Source of the DNA: Motacilla alba alba
Lineage: Eukaryota > Chordata > Aves > Passeriformes > Motacillidae
Direction of reading: 5' to 3'
Length of the DNA stretch: 64,000 nt
Assembly (NCBI RefSeq): GCF_015832195.1
Contig: NC_052046.1
Span: 36,112,911-36,176,910 of the forward strand
A model generated the notes under the pieces. It was not told the origin of the DNA, did no database searches, and saw only the letters and a list, made by a program, of their open reading frames with translations. Shown here piece after piece: positions 33,325-47,129 of the stretch. Position 1 is the first letter of the stretch; each line of letters opens with the position of its first letter. Position numbers and translations under genes: made by a program.

Positions 33325-36300
33325 GCTTATCTGGAATATACTAAAGACTGAGTCCTGTGGGCCAGTTGCTGGGCAAACACAGAGTGTGTGACTAGCCCTG
33401 CCTTGAAGAATGGGCAACCCAAAGAGAAGCAAGAGAATGGGTACATGAAAGAGTAGACCAACAATGCAGTCATTAATAGAGCTGTTGTAACTCTTATAAA
33501 TAATGATTTTGACAGATGTTCATCACCTTTTGATAGCATTATCAGAGATACCCAACTTCCCCAAATGAGCATCTTCTCCCACCTGTGTTCAAGTACAGTC
33601 ATACACAAAGTTGATTAGTCATTCCTTAGAACTTTATGAGAAAAATGAGTCATTAAGAAAGAAAAAAGAGAGGGGAAAAGGATTCTCTGAAAAGCTGTGC
33701 CAAATCTCTGTGGGTCAGTTCCTATTCCCCACACTCACTTCATCTTCTGCTGGATTATCACCTTTTTGTTAGTGTTACTAGGTCAAGTGTTTGTAAAATG
33801 GGACTAATATGAGCTGGCAGAAGCAGTCTTCTTAAATAAAACTAAGGCCACCTTTTTCATGCTGTTTTCTAGTTCAGCCTAAAAGGCAAAAGAACTCCAC
33901 TTCTCATGTTCATTATGTAATTTTCTTTTTCACCTGACAGTTAGTTAAAAAAAGCAGAAGAGAACTATGAGTGGAAATACACCTTCACATAGGCAGATTT
34001 AGCCTTGTAAATCTGGCAGGAATATGGATGGCTTCCTGAGCAGACAGGACAGCGTTTATCAAAATATCATTCAGAAGAGTCTATGAACAATTTGGTACAT
34101 AAAAGAAAGCCTAGGTTTAAGTCTACAGTACACACTGTTAACCAGCAGCAATTAAAAGCTCTTCCAATGGAGGAGGCATACGACCAAAACCAAAATTACC
34201 AGATTTGGTCTCAGTCCTTGTGCACTTTTCTAGGCATTTAGACCATGACCTGATAAAAGACACAAACAGACACTATGCTACAGCCTAAGAATTTTTGGCA
34301 TAAATGGCTGAGTTTAGAAATTATGTATTACTTAGATCCATAGGACTGCAAGTAGAGAGATTAATCTTCAAAAATCATCCGTATGCCCTGACCTGTTTGT
34401 GACCATGTATGGCCAAAACTCACCAGCAAATTTGAGTCCAAACTCTGCAACTCTGTGGTACCAACTTTGGTACCAAGTAATTCCAAAGAGTTGTGGAACA
34501 GAATTGTTGACAGTGGTCAAAAAAATACATACAAGTAACACTGTGCAGTTACAAATGATCCTTATTCCAGATGTCCAGAAATTAAACATATAGCAGCTGT
34601 TTCCCTGGCCTAAACTCCTCACCCAGTCATGTGTATGCTGGTACACGTAGCTTTTTACAAAGTTCATGTGAGATAGTGCTCTTGTATCTGTGAAAGAAAG
34701 CCTATAGAGCTAGAAATAGTAATTTGCTAAGTATAATGTGGGAATGAACTCTAAAATTACACTGGAGCATCCCAAGGGACAGCAAAGTAATGACAGATGT
34801 ATGGAAATAATAAGTCGTGAACATGATACTCTTTCAAATTAATTAAAGTCTGTAAGGGACAATATGAATACTAAGAAAATTTTAACTGTCAGTTACCTAC
34901 CAAAACCAGATTATTTGAATATTTGGAAAGAAAAAAAAGTAATATAAGTATGCTAGATACATAAAATAAAGATCTGTTTCAATTGTTAGAGCCACGCACT
35001 GATAGGAAATTTGGTCCATTAATGAAACTTGCTACTATAAACACTGGAAGAATATCAAGACAATTCTTCTGCAAGAAAAAGGAGAAAAAAATGTGCTGTG
35101 TAATAATGATGTTCTTTATAACAGTTATCAGCTAATTGGCCATCTTGGAAGCTCTGCTGTTTCCCTGACACTTCCAAATATGCTACAAACAAACAAAGCT
35201 TACCACTGGAGGGTATTGTTATGCCAAGCTGTAGAAGAAAGGCACCTGGAGGTGCTAACAAATTGATTACACAGGTGTTATGTCAAGAGGTAACAGGAAG
35301 GCACATGAAGGAGGCAACAAACCTGTTATACCCATGTGGTGCTGTTCACATAATGAAATATAAAGGCTGCTTTACAGAAAAGATGTGATCATTTCTCCAT
35401 TATTAGGCACAGCAGTAGCCTCAGTTGAATAAAAATTCAGAAAACTGATAGAGTTTTACAGAAGATAGGCTGTAGAAATCCACATCACAGAATGTCAAGA
35501 TGTAAGTATAATAAATTAGTCTGTGACCTAAAAAGTAGACACTTAAAACAGGCAAGATAGATGTTTCTCTTCTGTCAACAACCAAGTCAGCTAAGAAACT
35601 CTAGGCCAAATGATCTCCAACATTCACAGTTTCATTATCAAAATTGTTACATCCTGAAAATATTCTCATTAGCTACATCATAACTGTAAGTACTCTTAAA
35701 ATACAAAGCAACTAATGCAAACAAGCCACTTCCATCTGGGGAAAAAAATGGAGTGAGAAAAACATGAGACAGAGTGTTTTGATGTTATCCAGAAGGCTTG
35801 GGGGAGGAATCTCTTTCAATAGAAGATGATATCACTACTCTGTGTTCCATCAGGGGAAAAAAAGTCGGAATATTTCTTCATCCAAAAGCAATGTCTACTT
35901 TTCCAACAAACATTATGCTCCAAGGAAACTCTGACCATTAGTTTTCTTCCAAACATCCCTTCACCACTAGACAAGATGAAAAACTTTCTTCTGGCTTCTC
36001 TTTATCTTGATATCCCATCTTCTTTCTGCCTTTGAAATAAACAGATTCAACAGGAGAGTCCACACCCAGTACGACACTGTCAGAAACTTTGATGACAAGT
36101 AGCTTTTGGTTGCCCTGACAAGCCTCTCCCAGAGCCTACATCTACACCTTCTGACTGGAGTCTCCATTTAACCTCATGTCTGTGCCCTCAGTCTCTGCTT
36201 AGCTGCATCATAGGTGCACTTGCCCCTGCTGTGCCTGAATCATTGGTTGGATTCGCCGGCCTCTGGTGCCAGGGGACCGCACTGTATTGCCAAGGTCACT

Positions 36301-39300
36301 GCCTGGTCTGCTTTGTGGCTGCTGTCCTCAAACCTTCTTTTGGGAAACAGCGTCATCTTGCTGCTACCTGACCTTTCCATGACGAAAAGACACTTGCCTT
36401 CCTAAAAGAGCCCCACTTGTCCTTACAAATAGGTTAGTAACTTCTGCCTCTGGAAGCCCTCCTTAATAACAGTCCTTAAATGCTTCTCCGATCTATCACA
36501 TCCAGTAACATCTAATAGGTTTGTAAATGGTGGCAGAGAGTAACTCAATTCATCATAAAAAAATGCAATGGGAAACAAGATATAATATACCCTGACCATC
36601 TCCAAGTATATATTAGGAATTAGAGGGAGAACATAGGAAAATTTTTGATGCACGCTCAAAACATACCCTTCATTAGTGATGCATTACATACATACCCATA
36701 CTGACTGGATCCTGGGAGAAGGGCAATGAAAAGGACTAAGAATTAGATCTTTGCTGCCATACTCACTGCATGGACTCCTATTAAATTTTTCAACTTTTTT
36801 TGTCTCAAGGACAAAGGGTGTCTCGAAACAGTCAGATACAACAGGAAGTGTTTGGTACTGTCTTATCAGCATTGAAAAATTGTTATCCTGAGAGTTTAAA
36901 CAGTAAGTACTCCTCTTTCTCTATGCCTGTCTTTTGTCTCCTGGTCCTCTGCTCTGTGATTCAAATGGCTACTTTTGAGCTTAAACATGGATTTGAGGTG
37001 ATCTTCTGGGTTTGCTCTGAACTAGCCAATGTCATATATTTATTTCAAAAGCAAAATGCATTTACTTCACTGGGAGTAGGGGCTGTATGTTCCAAATTTT
37101 ACAGATTCTGTCAGTTCTGTGCAAAAATACTGATTTTGGAGCATAATTTCACATCCCAAATTTGCTACATTTTGCATCAGCATTTTCCTTTAAGGTCTAG
37201 GAACAATCTAAATTTTTATATCAACAACATTATATCAGTCATAATATCTTTCAATTTCTGCCATTCTTAAATATTACACACTGTTTCAAGGCTCTTGAAA
37301 CCCAAACTCTGCTAAAGCCTTTTGTTGTTCTCACCTGATCTTTTGCCACCTTCTAAAGCATCCAAAGAGCTTGCCAGCTCTGGACTAATTTGAATAGGCT
37401 ATAGTTATCAGATTAGCTAAGTTGTTTCCAGCACTGGTAATTTAGTTAGTACATTCCACGAGGCAGACATATATTAATTTGTTGCTATTTGCCAATAAAT
37501 GCTATTTAGGTTTACTGTGATCTTAGAATGATTCTGCATTGAAATCAGGAGATAAAACATGGTCTCAAATGGTGCGTGAATCCTAACTAAAAAACCATTT
37601 TCCTCATGTGAGGTTATGACAGACTTTAGAGTAAAACAGTGCAGCTAAATTCTTTAATGGTAACTTAATGCATGACTATGGCAAGAGCACATATATTTTA
37701 ATATATTCTTAAACTTACCTGAAAAGAAATTTCCCAAGTTTATCCCAGGAAAGAAAAACAACCGACCTCTCCCTGCTCTCCCTGTCCCATCACCCAACCC
37801 CAACCCCCCCCCCAAAAAAAAAAAAAAAAAAAAAAAGAAAAAGAAAAAGAAAAAAAAAAGAAGGAAAAAAAAAGGTAGCTGCTGCTGAACCACAGCCACA
37901 CAGTGATTTCAGTCTGATCAAAACTCAGGTTTTTGATAAATACAGCTTTTAGTGGCTTAGCAAAACAATTTCTCCTTTTTCTTCACTGCCAGTAAAATTC
38001 TGCTACAATTTGCACCCAGTTTATGCATCAGGCTCCTTAGTGGGACACACAGAATGGTAAATCACAATATGATAGTCACGTTGAGTGTTTCCCTTAAAGG
38101 AACTGGTTTAGTCAGAGAAAGCATCTACTTTTGTTTCTCTCCAGAAGAGATCAGCAGAGTCAAAGATGCAGCTTGTATTTCTGACTCAGCGCAGTGAGCA
38201 GTTTGGTGGAGTAGCCATACCCTACCAGGAGTTGCCAGCCTGTACAATGCACAGTAAACCTGAGAGGGATAGGATCATGGAAGTCCATGGCTGCTTCCAG
38301 ATGTCTGCTCTCCTACACTACTGTAGTAATCCTAAAACCAAAAAGGTGGAGGAAATTACCTTTATTAATGCAGTTTGTGGAGTGACTTTGCAGTTTAGTT
38401 GCACCACAACAGCTGAGGAGCTGGTAAAATTGCAATGAATTGCAAGGTTTAATCAGGACTCTTATTTCTTGAGCAACAGTCTCTAGTTGAAAGCCTTGTG
38501 TTGTCAGCCTGGAGCAAGTCAAATGACCTAGTCAATGACTACCCTGCTAAGAAATCTCTTAGGTTTTTTTTTTTCCAGGAAACTACACAAAGAAGTTCCT
38601 CATAGAAGTGGTACTGTATAGTATTCTCAGAAATATAATGTATCTGGTTGCATAAACATGACATATTACAAAGGACTCGACTTTTAGTAGAAAAGTTACC
38701 TGAAAAAACAACAATGTATCCAATTATTCTGAGTAAATAGAAGCTACATAAAATGGATAATAGGTCCTCATTGAATAGAGAGTAGCTTAGAAGACCTTTT
38801 AGCTGCCAAGTATTAATTCATGTCATAAACACTCAAAACCACGGAATTACAATTAGAACTCCAAAACACAAAACCAGGAAACTTGGTTTTGGTTTATTTT
38901 CATGGTGCAAGCAAGTGTTAGCAATATGGACAACAACAATCTCAATAAGAGAAAAATAGGTGTTAGTTTCTTTAAAATTGATGGAATAACATCAAAGACA
39001 AGTAATTTTTAGTAAAATATGATGTTGCTAAAACCAGATAACCATACTTTGTTTAAAATAGATCAGGTTGACTAATTGCATCTGTCTACTCATATTCATA
39101 TGCTGAGCAGACAAAATATCGTGTACCCAGGCCCTGATGCTATAATTGGATCTGTGCATACAGATATCTGTTCTTCCTCGAAGTTCTATCTAATTAAATC
39201 ACAGTATATACCTCTTTAAAGTAAACAAGACTATCATTCAGTTTATATGTCTGTATAAAAGAGGCAGCTGGAAGCAACACATCCGTTCAACACAATCACA

Positions 39301-41289
39301 CACATCTAATTTACAGACAGCATAACTCCATGGACTTCCCTAAAGTTGCAAGAAACATGAATTTGACATAGGTCAGGAAGAATACAGTTTAAATTAATGA
39401 AAAAAAGAGAAGAAGCTACAGACATAACCAATTAGAGAAGCAAGCTGAAATTAATAAATAGAATAAGGGGACCAATTAAAAACAAACAAACAAAACCACA
39501 AATGAACAAAACCTCCAAACCGAAAACAAACAAAAAAAAATCACTAAAAGTGTGACAGGTGAAGTAGAAATAGAACTCCCAAAACCCAAGTTTGCTTCCT
39601 AGAAGTGTTTTCCCTCACATTATCTTTATCTCTCTCTCTCCCCTTCACTCGTTGCCTCCCAGGAAGGGAATGATCAAAGTTTTCTTCCTTTCTGTTGTTC
39701 CCTGCTTGTGTTAGCAACCAGCTCACAGGCCCTATCGCAAAGGATTTATTTTCTTTTTCTATTATAACAATCTATCAAAATTTCTATTGGCTTTGTGAAT
39801 TGCAGTTGAAAGCTAATTTAAAAGCATTCTTCAATGGCAGCAAAGTTGAGATTACTGGCAAAACACACTTCTTTCTATTTTATAGTGTACAGAGCAATTA
39901 CAGGAGAACCCTTATAGTATTTTTAAATTACGTTGTATATTTAACTTGTAACAAGAAACATGTGTGCTGAGGGATGAAACTGTATGTCATTTTTCACAAT
40001 CTGACCTCTAAAGAAAAGTTCTTTCAAAGGACTCAAAAATCCTTAATTTTTAAATTTATATACATATAAAATTTAATTACTAACATATATAAAATATATT
40101 CCAATACATTGGAAATATTGAATATATTAGTATATACTCATATATGTGTATGTATGTTCTCGTAATAGCCTATCTAAAATAGATACATTGATATTGTCAC
40201 TTCTTTTTCTCAATAACTGATTCAAACATAATAATTTCTGAGTCTGCTGTTATGCATAAAATTTATTTTTGACCCTTAAGACTAAAATCCATTTTTTTCA
40301 AACAACTACTCCTCAAAGTACTCCTTTGATCATGGTGACTTGTCTTGTTCCTGTAGTTTGTGGGGGAACAGAAAAGCGAATTTCTAGATGCTCCTGTATT
40401 CTTAGGAGTGAAGTCTATCAGACTCACAGGACACTCAAGAATTGTCCTGTGACTGTAATCCATTTGATTGAGGCTACACTTTTCTTTAACAACACAGCCC
40501 AGAAAAAGAGTTAGCTCAGGGAATCCCACCCTACACAGGACATAACCAGAGGAATGCAATGCCTTGCAGTTACATGAAACACAGATATCTCTATCCGGTA
40601 TCTCCAGGGCACCTCTTGCCCTTGGGCACCCACTTCTAGGGGGCAGGACATAGACGCAGCTCACCTGAACTGCACACAGCCATGAGTATGTCACCAGACC
40701 TTGCCTGGCATCACCCAGTTTCCTGCTCTACTCTTCAGTCAGGGGACTAGACATCTGTCCCCTGCACCCAGGTGATGTGGACTTCTGAAACTCTGCTCTG
40801 GGAAACCTGGGGTGGAGATGGTGTGGAAATCTGGTGTTATGGCGTGAGTAGGGGAGTGTAGCTGTGAAGGGGCCCTGATCCCAGCTCAGGTTGTGCAAGA
40901 TTGACTGCCAGAGTGTCTCCTGGTCAAGTTTCCCATTCAAGTTTTCCAAGTTTTTTCAAACTTCCCTAAGTTTCCTTAAGATATGGCTCAGTGAATTCAC
41001 AAACCCACACGTCCAGCTTTTACATGGACAGGGGCTGACCGCCTTTTAACAGCTCAATAGCCAGTCCTGTACCACATGGAGGGACGGCACAACCAGCTTC
41101 CAGGTCAGGGACAGCACCTGAATCTCATCTGGTGGTGCCAGGTGAGTGGCCAACTTTCTCCCTCTGTCCTGGCTATCATGGGTGCTCTGTGGGACCCAAA
41201 GGGCAGGAGGACACCGGGGCCCTCAAGGGATGGCAAAGCCCCTGAGCTGTGGCTGCTCCATGACCTGTGGCTACTGCCCTGCAGAACTA
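33325..41289. other. Intergenic, 8 kb without recognisable gene
   Basis: No exon series or RNA gene was identified. Simple sequence includes a C/A homopolymer tract (37804-37873), a CAAA-rich stretch (39475-39541) and an AT-rich block (about 40035-40165). The segment 36030-36420 is more GC-rich than its flanks and may be an unrecognised old repeat. The open frames, such as 36800-37270 and 38166-38438 on the plus strand, carry no family signature I can support. Confidence 0.6.
37804..37873. repeat. Poly(C)/poly(A) low-complexity tract
   Basis: A run of about ten C is followed by more than 20 A and then A-rich sequence with scattered G. The poly-Phe open frame on the opposite strand is a by-product. 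Confidence 0.9.
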
Positions 41290-41982
41290 CTTGCAGCACT
41301 ACCGGCTGGGGGAGGAGTGGATAGGAAGCTGCCTGGCAGAAAAGGACCTGGGGCGCTGGTGCTAGTTGACAGATGATGGAACATGAGGTAGTAGTGTGCC
41401 TAGCTGGTCAAAAAGGACAGTGTTGTCTTGGCTTGTACCAGCAATAGCACGGCCAAGAGAATCAGGACAGTGAGCATCCCCTGACCGTCACAGGGCACTG
41501 GTGAGACCGCGCCTCAAGTCCCGCTTTCAGTTCTGAGCAGGAAAGACACTGGGGTTCTGGAGGGAACCCCGGGGAAGGAAAACATAACTGAGGAAAGGTT
41601 TGGAGCCCAAGTCTTCCGAAGAGCAGCTGAGGGAGCCGAGATGTTTAGCCTGGAGAAAAGGAGGCTCAGGGGAGACCTTACCACTCTTTCTACCAGCGAA
41701 AGGAAGGTGTAGCCAGGTCGGGGTCGGTCTCTTCTTCCAGGCAGCCAGAGACACGAAAGGAAATGGCCTCGAGCTGTGCCAGGGGAAGACATTAGGAGGA
41801 ACGTTTTCTCAGAAGAGGTGATTAAGGTTTGGAATGGGGCTGCCCAGGGAAGTAGTAAAGTCACAGTCACTGGAGGTGTTTAACGAAGGAGTGGACGTAG
41901 TACCATGGTCTAGTGAACATGGTGTCCGGTCACAGATTGGACTCGATGACCTCGGCGTCTTTTCCAGCGTAAGTGATGCTGA
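41290..41982 (+). mobile_element. CR1 LINE fragment directly upstream of the PTBP3 CpG island
   Basis: The CR1 3' half begins near GGCTGGGGGAGGAGTGG and passes GCAGAAAAGGACCTGGGG, GTTTAGCCTGGAGAAAAGG and GGAATGGGGCTGCCCAGGGA. It ends at GACTCGATGACCTCGGCGTC followed by TTTTCCAGCGTAAGTGATG. It retains or has gained many CpGs in its last 200 bp and runs without a gap into the island. Confidence 0.92.
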
Positions 41983-42072
41983 GCGACCGATGCCCCGTTC
42001 CCGGGCCCCGGGGCGGGCGGTCGAGGCCCCGGCGCAGCCCGACCGCGCCCCACAGTGGCGGGACTGCCGCAC

Positions 42073-42131
42073 TGCGCAGGCGCCGCGGAGGAGAGGCCGG
42101 GGGGGGCGGGGGCCCTCGGTGCGCCTGCGCC
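42073..42131. promoter_or_regulatory. Pair of inverted NRF1-like sites
   Basis: TGCGCAGGCGC (42073-42083) and GCGCCTGCGCC (42121-42131) match the palindromic NRF1 consensus YGCGCAYGCGCR except for one base each. Such pairs are common in CpG-island promoters of housekeeping genes. Confidence 0.55.
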
Positions 42132-42344
42132 GCGCTCCGCTCCGGGGCGGCCCCGCCCGCGGGCGCTCCCCGCCCGCCCGCCGGGCCGTGCACGGGGTCC
42201 CGCTCCGCCGCCGCGCCGGCACCGCGCTGGGGGGCGGGTGGCGGCCGCTGGCCGCGGGGAGCGCCCCCAGGGTTCCACCTGGTGCCGCCTGCGGCGGGGC
42301 GGTGACCAGCACATCCCGGCTCCTTCTTCCTCGGAGCAGCGGGG

Positions 42345-42367
42345 GTGGAGAGAGAGAGAGAGAGAGG
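42345..42367. repeat. (GA)n tract within the CpG island
   Basis: A short GAGAGA repeat lies in the promoter region, probably in or next to the 5'UTR of PTBP3. Confidence 0.75.
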
Positions 42368-45044
42368 GGCTGGGGGAGGTTCTCTCCGCCCCCGTCAGAG
42401 GGAGCGGAGAGAGGGGAAAGGTGGGTGTCGGAGAGGGGCCGGGTTTCGGAGGGGCCGGGCTTGGGGTGGGGATATTCCCGAGGGCTGCTCCGCCAGGTAC
42501 TTGTGGAAGGAGGAAGCCGGCGGCCGTCGCCGAGCTGGAGCTGAGCGGCCGGGCGCTGCCGCGGGGAACTTTGTGGTACTCAGGGCGTGCGGGTCTCGCT
42601 TCCGTTCCCTTCCTCTTTCTTTTTCTCTGTTTTTCTCCCAGGGCGGCCGGCGTCGCGTTTTCCGCACGGCCGTGGCCAGGGCCGGTTTCCTGCCCCGCGG
42701 GGGCCGCGGCTGCGGGCCGGGATGCGCCGGGAAGCGCCGTTCCGCGGGGCTGGACGCGCTGCCGTCCCTTCGCCGGGCGGAGGTGTCGGCCGCCGCTCGG
42801 GGCCTGTGGTTGCCCGGGTTTTAAACTTTATTACGGAGTTACCCCTGCTAAGGTGGCAAAAGAATCCTTTGGCGCTCGGGTTTCTTAGCGGTGGATCGCG
42901 ATGAGTTTTTGGGTATTTGCGGTTTCACGTGGTAGTTGAAGTTTAGTACCCCGAGTCTGGGGGGTGCGTGTCTTTAGCAGGGAAAACGTGAAGCCGCTGC
43001 TATTCGCCTTGTCGCTGGTGCCTGTTGGAAGTGGATATGTGGAAGGGAGCTGATTGACATCTATTCTGTGGAGTTAATCAATAATCAGAATGGTTATTCA
43101 TGTAATGCGTTTTTATAGACCTTACTGAAAGCCTTGACTGTGCAGCAGATTGTTACAGGGATGAAGTTTCTACAGCATTGTAGTCCTCAGAAGATTAAAA
43201 TATTTTAAACAAGTCTGAATTACTGTGCTCCCGCTGCTGGGATAGTGTGATGACAGCTGTATGTCTTGATAAAGTTTCTCAACTTGAAACTAAGTAATAA
43301 ACCCAAGTTCATCGTGTGTACTGCTAACTTCCCTGGCTGCTTTTTAAGTGAAAATTTGATTGCTGATATTTTTCCTTTACCTCTTGATGTTTCAAAATCC
43401 AAAGTCTGGGTAGCTTGGCCATGGCGGGAAATTCAGCTGCGCCAGGAAACTAACCATGCCTAGTGTTTATTTTTTTCATTGTAGCCATATGCAGAGGTGA
43501 AAATAGAAATGTTCATAGAAGTCAGCACTTCCAACTTCACGCAAAGGTGTACACGTTACGCTAACTTAAACTTGTGTCCTGCGTGTCGGTGACATATAAG
43601 ACCTTTGCTGTTCTTAAAATCTAGGTATTCTGATACAGAAGTTAAGGCTTCTTTTTCCCTAGTGATTCAAAAAACTTCCTGGCATCTTTTAACACACTGT
43701 GGTAGTAGAAGCCTTTGTAGGGAGACCTGTTGATGAGAACAGTCTTTTATAAATGCTGATTATTCAAACAGCAAACAGTCTTAAGAGGTAGCTTTTTTGA
43801 AAAAATTAAAAATTATACTGAGTAATTCTGCTATGATCAGCATTTTTTCCAATTTGCTTTAAAAGTGCGTGTTGCAAAATTTTGAGAGAAGACTAAGAAA
43901 GTTCTCACTGGAGGGAGAATATTTTTTTTTAATTAGTCAAATGTGCTTGTGGAGGAACTTGTAATTTTGTTTTTCTTGTGTTCTATTTGAGAATACAGGG
44001 TTTTATTTTGTTTTTTTTCTCTTAAGTTGTGGAATTGCTATCTAATGTGGGTCTATTCCTATGCTGTCATACAACTAGTATGATGACCTCTTATCCCAAG
44101 TATTTTTTAAAAATTTTCATAAAGGTTTTATTATTTCAGTTCAGAAAGGAGGGAAGAAGAGTCATGTCTCAGTTTGTGTACTGCCCTGAAATACTAATAT
44201 AGGTAATTTTGGCCTTGTTTCTGGTTTGGGTAGAAATGATGCAGGTAAAATAAATGTAGTTTGTAAATTGTACAAATCTAACATTGCAAAGTAGAACCTC
44301 CCTAATAAACTTGCTTTTGAGACAGTGAAACAAAGACTATAGACATATTAAAGGTGTAAACATAAACTGAGTGTTTTTACAGAAATTTTCTGAAGTAGAG
44401 CCTTTATGTGTTTCAGTGAAGATGCAGGTGGCTGGTGATAACTGCAAGTTTGAGTATGCTCCGAGATGCTAAGTGCTGCCTGTGACCCTTCAGGATGACC
44501 TGGGGTTTTTGAGTGATTTGAGTTATTTTTTTGTTGGAAGATGCTAAATACCTTCTGAGAATTGAGTGTCATTGGTTAAAGCAAGCTATTGAAGTGTTGG
44601 TTAAAACTGCCCTAGTAAACCTAAAGTAAAACAAAATTTTCATAAGCTGTCTTGTGACTTTTTATTTTCAAGGGCATTTAATTAAAAAAAAAAAAGTAAA
44701 AGAAGAAAAATTACATTTCCATGCTGCTTTAATACAGAAATGAAACAGAGGCATCAATTTCTTTCTGTGGAATGCTGAGGCTAATTTAGATCCAAACCTT
44801 ATATTTAATAAAGGTGAGAATATGTAAAAGTAAACACAGATAAATAATTTTTATTTGGATCAGAAAAATTCTGTAAAAAGCTGTGAGAATTTCAGTTTTA
44901 TGGCAAAGAAATTGATTCTTTATTTAAAGTTATTTTGTTAGCAGGAATATGTGACTCAAACTTAAAAAAGTCAAAGAAACCAGAGTGGCGTTAACTGTAA
45001 TTTTTTGTTGGCTATCAAAAGCAGACAGATATGTACCTAAACCT

Positions 45045-45100
45045 ATGGGTGTTTATAGTTGAGGTTAGTGGCCTAAGTTTATAGTTGGGGTTAGTAAGAG
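45045..45100. repeat. Short tandem duplication, about 27-bp period
   Basis: GTTTATAGTTGAGGTTAGT is followed about 27 bp later by the near-identical GTTTATAGTTGGGGTTAGT. Confidence 0.7.
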
Positions 45101-47129
45101 GGAAACTCAGGAACAACACTATACAAACAGCAGCAGTATTTCCTTTTCAAATTAAATTTGGTCATTCTGGTACCAAATCTTCAGGTAACAAGACTTTGGA
45201 ATTCTGGAAGATTATGCTCAAGCTTTTAAAGAGTTATTAACCACTTCTTGTTATCCATAGATTTCTGGCTCAGAAGCCTTTTTAAAAAATTTGTATTTTA
45301 CATAGAATTCCCTAGTTTTTTTCCTATAGTTGCTTCATAAATACCTGTTTTTAACCCACTTTGAGTTATGTGCTTGTGGAAAACATGTGTTATAGCCTGG
45401 TATGAATGAAGTTATCTCTTCTTCTGAGCTTGCTATTCACTCCCAAATCTTGTTTACTACTACTGTCTGATATAATCAGAAATGGAAACAGTCTATCACA
45501 ATCAAAAACATGAAAATAGCAAAATATGAATAAATCTCCTAGTTTCCCTAGCAATTGTCAAATTGCTGTTCATTTGATTTGGTCTGTAGTCAAGACAATT
45601 AATCTGCTTTGTGTACCCTGTCTGGGGAGATAAGGAGTTGATTTGGGTTCTACCAGGGAGTATTTATCAGGTTTTCTGCTGAACTAATCCTGTGTTAAGT
45701 GATAAGCACAAGTGTGTGTTTGTAAACTTTCTCTTAGAGAATATCCTGATTAAACAAAATCTTGTGTCAAAACATGAGGATGGGTTAGTTATATCATAAA
45801 ATAATGCCTACAGCTGTTATTTCAAGTTGCAGTTCTTAATTCTTTTGCACTCATTAGCTGTTGCATGTAACTGCACTTTTGTTTTTGGTTTTCCTGCTTT
45901 TGACCATTGTATATGTTTTGTACTTACGGTTTCATTTGGTGCTGCATATTTTTAATGAAAGACTATATTTAAGAGACTTTTTCCCCTTTTTCTTTTCTCA
46001 TTTCAGCATGTGAAAGTTGTTCCTGTTTCTTCAGGTCTGTGGATGTGAGCTTTACATTGGAGTTAGAGGCAGCATTTTTGACCCTCTTTGCAGAGTGGGT
46101 AGGTGAAAAAGTATTTGGTCTACTGCCGTTGATACCATTCTTCCCTGTTCTTGCTGTTTCCCTCTTGGCTGAAGTTGTTGAAACTCAGGTCTGCTGCCAA
46201 AAGAGCAGCACCATCCTCAGCAGTGCATTTCTTCACCTCCCTTACAGTGCAGCAACTGTCATATGTGAACTGCATGGTAAAATAAATTATTCTGGTACCA
46301 TGCTGCCTTGCAGTTGTTAGTCACTGTGGTGAGGGCTGTGAAAACACAAGGGTGAGGAATGAGATGACTGCCTTTGCTCTAGCCATAGATCAACTTAAAC
46401 TGACCAGGAAACCACACCCTGAATTTCTTGTGAAAGCCAATAGAATGAATGCTCATATGATTCAATAAACCAACCATTATCTTTGCAATTGACTTCCTTA
46501 TTCACACTGAACTACTAGTAATTTAACTTGTTGCCATTCTTACTCATTAAAAGACCTGGTCTATTGCAAGAGCATTTAAAGTCAAGAAGATAGATTATTC
46601 TTTCTACGCAGTGAGTAGTAGAAGCAAAGGAATCAGAGTTGTGTTTGCATGTGTGCACTCTGTGAAAGTGTGCATACTTTACACAGCTGCAGAGGTGTAT
46701 GGTAGGCTCAGTGCTCTCTATTAGGATTTTACCATTTAAATGAGATGTTACTATTTTCTTGGAAGGTGGATTGCATTAGTCACGGGAATAAGATTGTCCA
46801 AAACCAGTTCACATATAGGCAGAAATCAAATCTTACCATGTCATCTGCTTTGGGTGGGACCAGACCATATGGTAAAATCAGGGAATGGTAACTCTTTCCT
46901 TGTCTGTAGGTTGCATGGTAGCTACAACTGAAGTGGCACATGAGAAGGATGTGACAAAATTTTAGAGTATTGCTCCAGCTTTTGATCCGTCTTACTAGGG
47001 GATTCCAAGACTGCACTACTTTGGAAAAGATAATAAACATTTTTAAAGCAAGAATTCAAGGCACATTTTTACACTTCCAGCATGATAAAATACTTCATAC
47101 TTCATTTGAATGTATAAATTATGCTTCAA

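Larger units (their letters stand above)
41983..42830 (+). promoter_or_regulatory. PTBP3: CpG-island promoter and probable first non-coding exon of PTBP3
   Basis: This is the densest CpG cluster of the window and has no TATA box. It contains GC boxes (such as GGGGCGGG near 42010 and CCCCGCCC clusters at 42140-42180). Two NRF1-like sites lie head to head: TGCGCAGGCGC at 42073-42083 and its inverse near 42120-42130. Sense splice donors that could end a first exon include AAG|GTGGGT at about 42421 and CAG|GTACTT at about 42496; I cannot choose between them. Its position upstream of the PTBP3 start exon makes it the likely promoter. Long open frames through it (up to 277 codons) come from scarce stops in GC-rich DNA and encode low-complexity Arg/Pro/Gly/Ala. 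Confidence 0.8.

Noticed and set aside
36800..37270. 156-codon plus-strand frame
   Set aside because: AT-rich, Phe/Ile/Cys-biased sequence with no recognisable motif, splice context or CpG promoter. It is probably a chance open frame.
37654..37899. Minus-strand frame with a poly-Phe stretch
   Set aside because: It arises from the poly(A)/poly(C) tract at 37804-37873.
38166..38438. 90-codon plus-strand frame with mixed composition
   Set aside because: The composition looks protein-like, but there is no motif, poly(A) signal or exon structure to support it. Conservation data would be needed.
41834..42904. Open frames up to 277 codons through the CpG island
   Set aside because: The products are low-complexity Arg/Pro/Gly/Ala sequences, overlapping in several frames and on both strands, starting inside a CR1 or promoter. 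They fit a CpG-island artefact.
46039..46320. 93-codon hydrophobic plus-strand frame in PTBP3 intron 1
   Set aside because: It could resemble a membrane segment, but it has no splice context and no family I can name, and it lies in intronic sequence.
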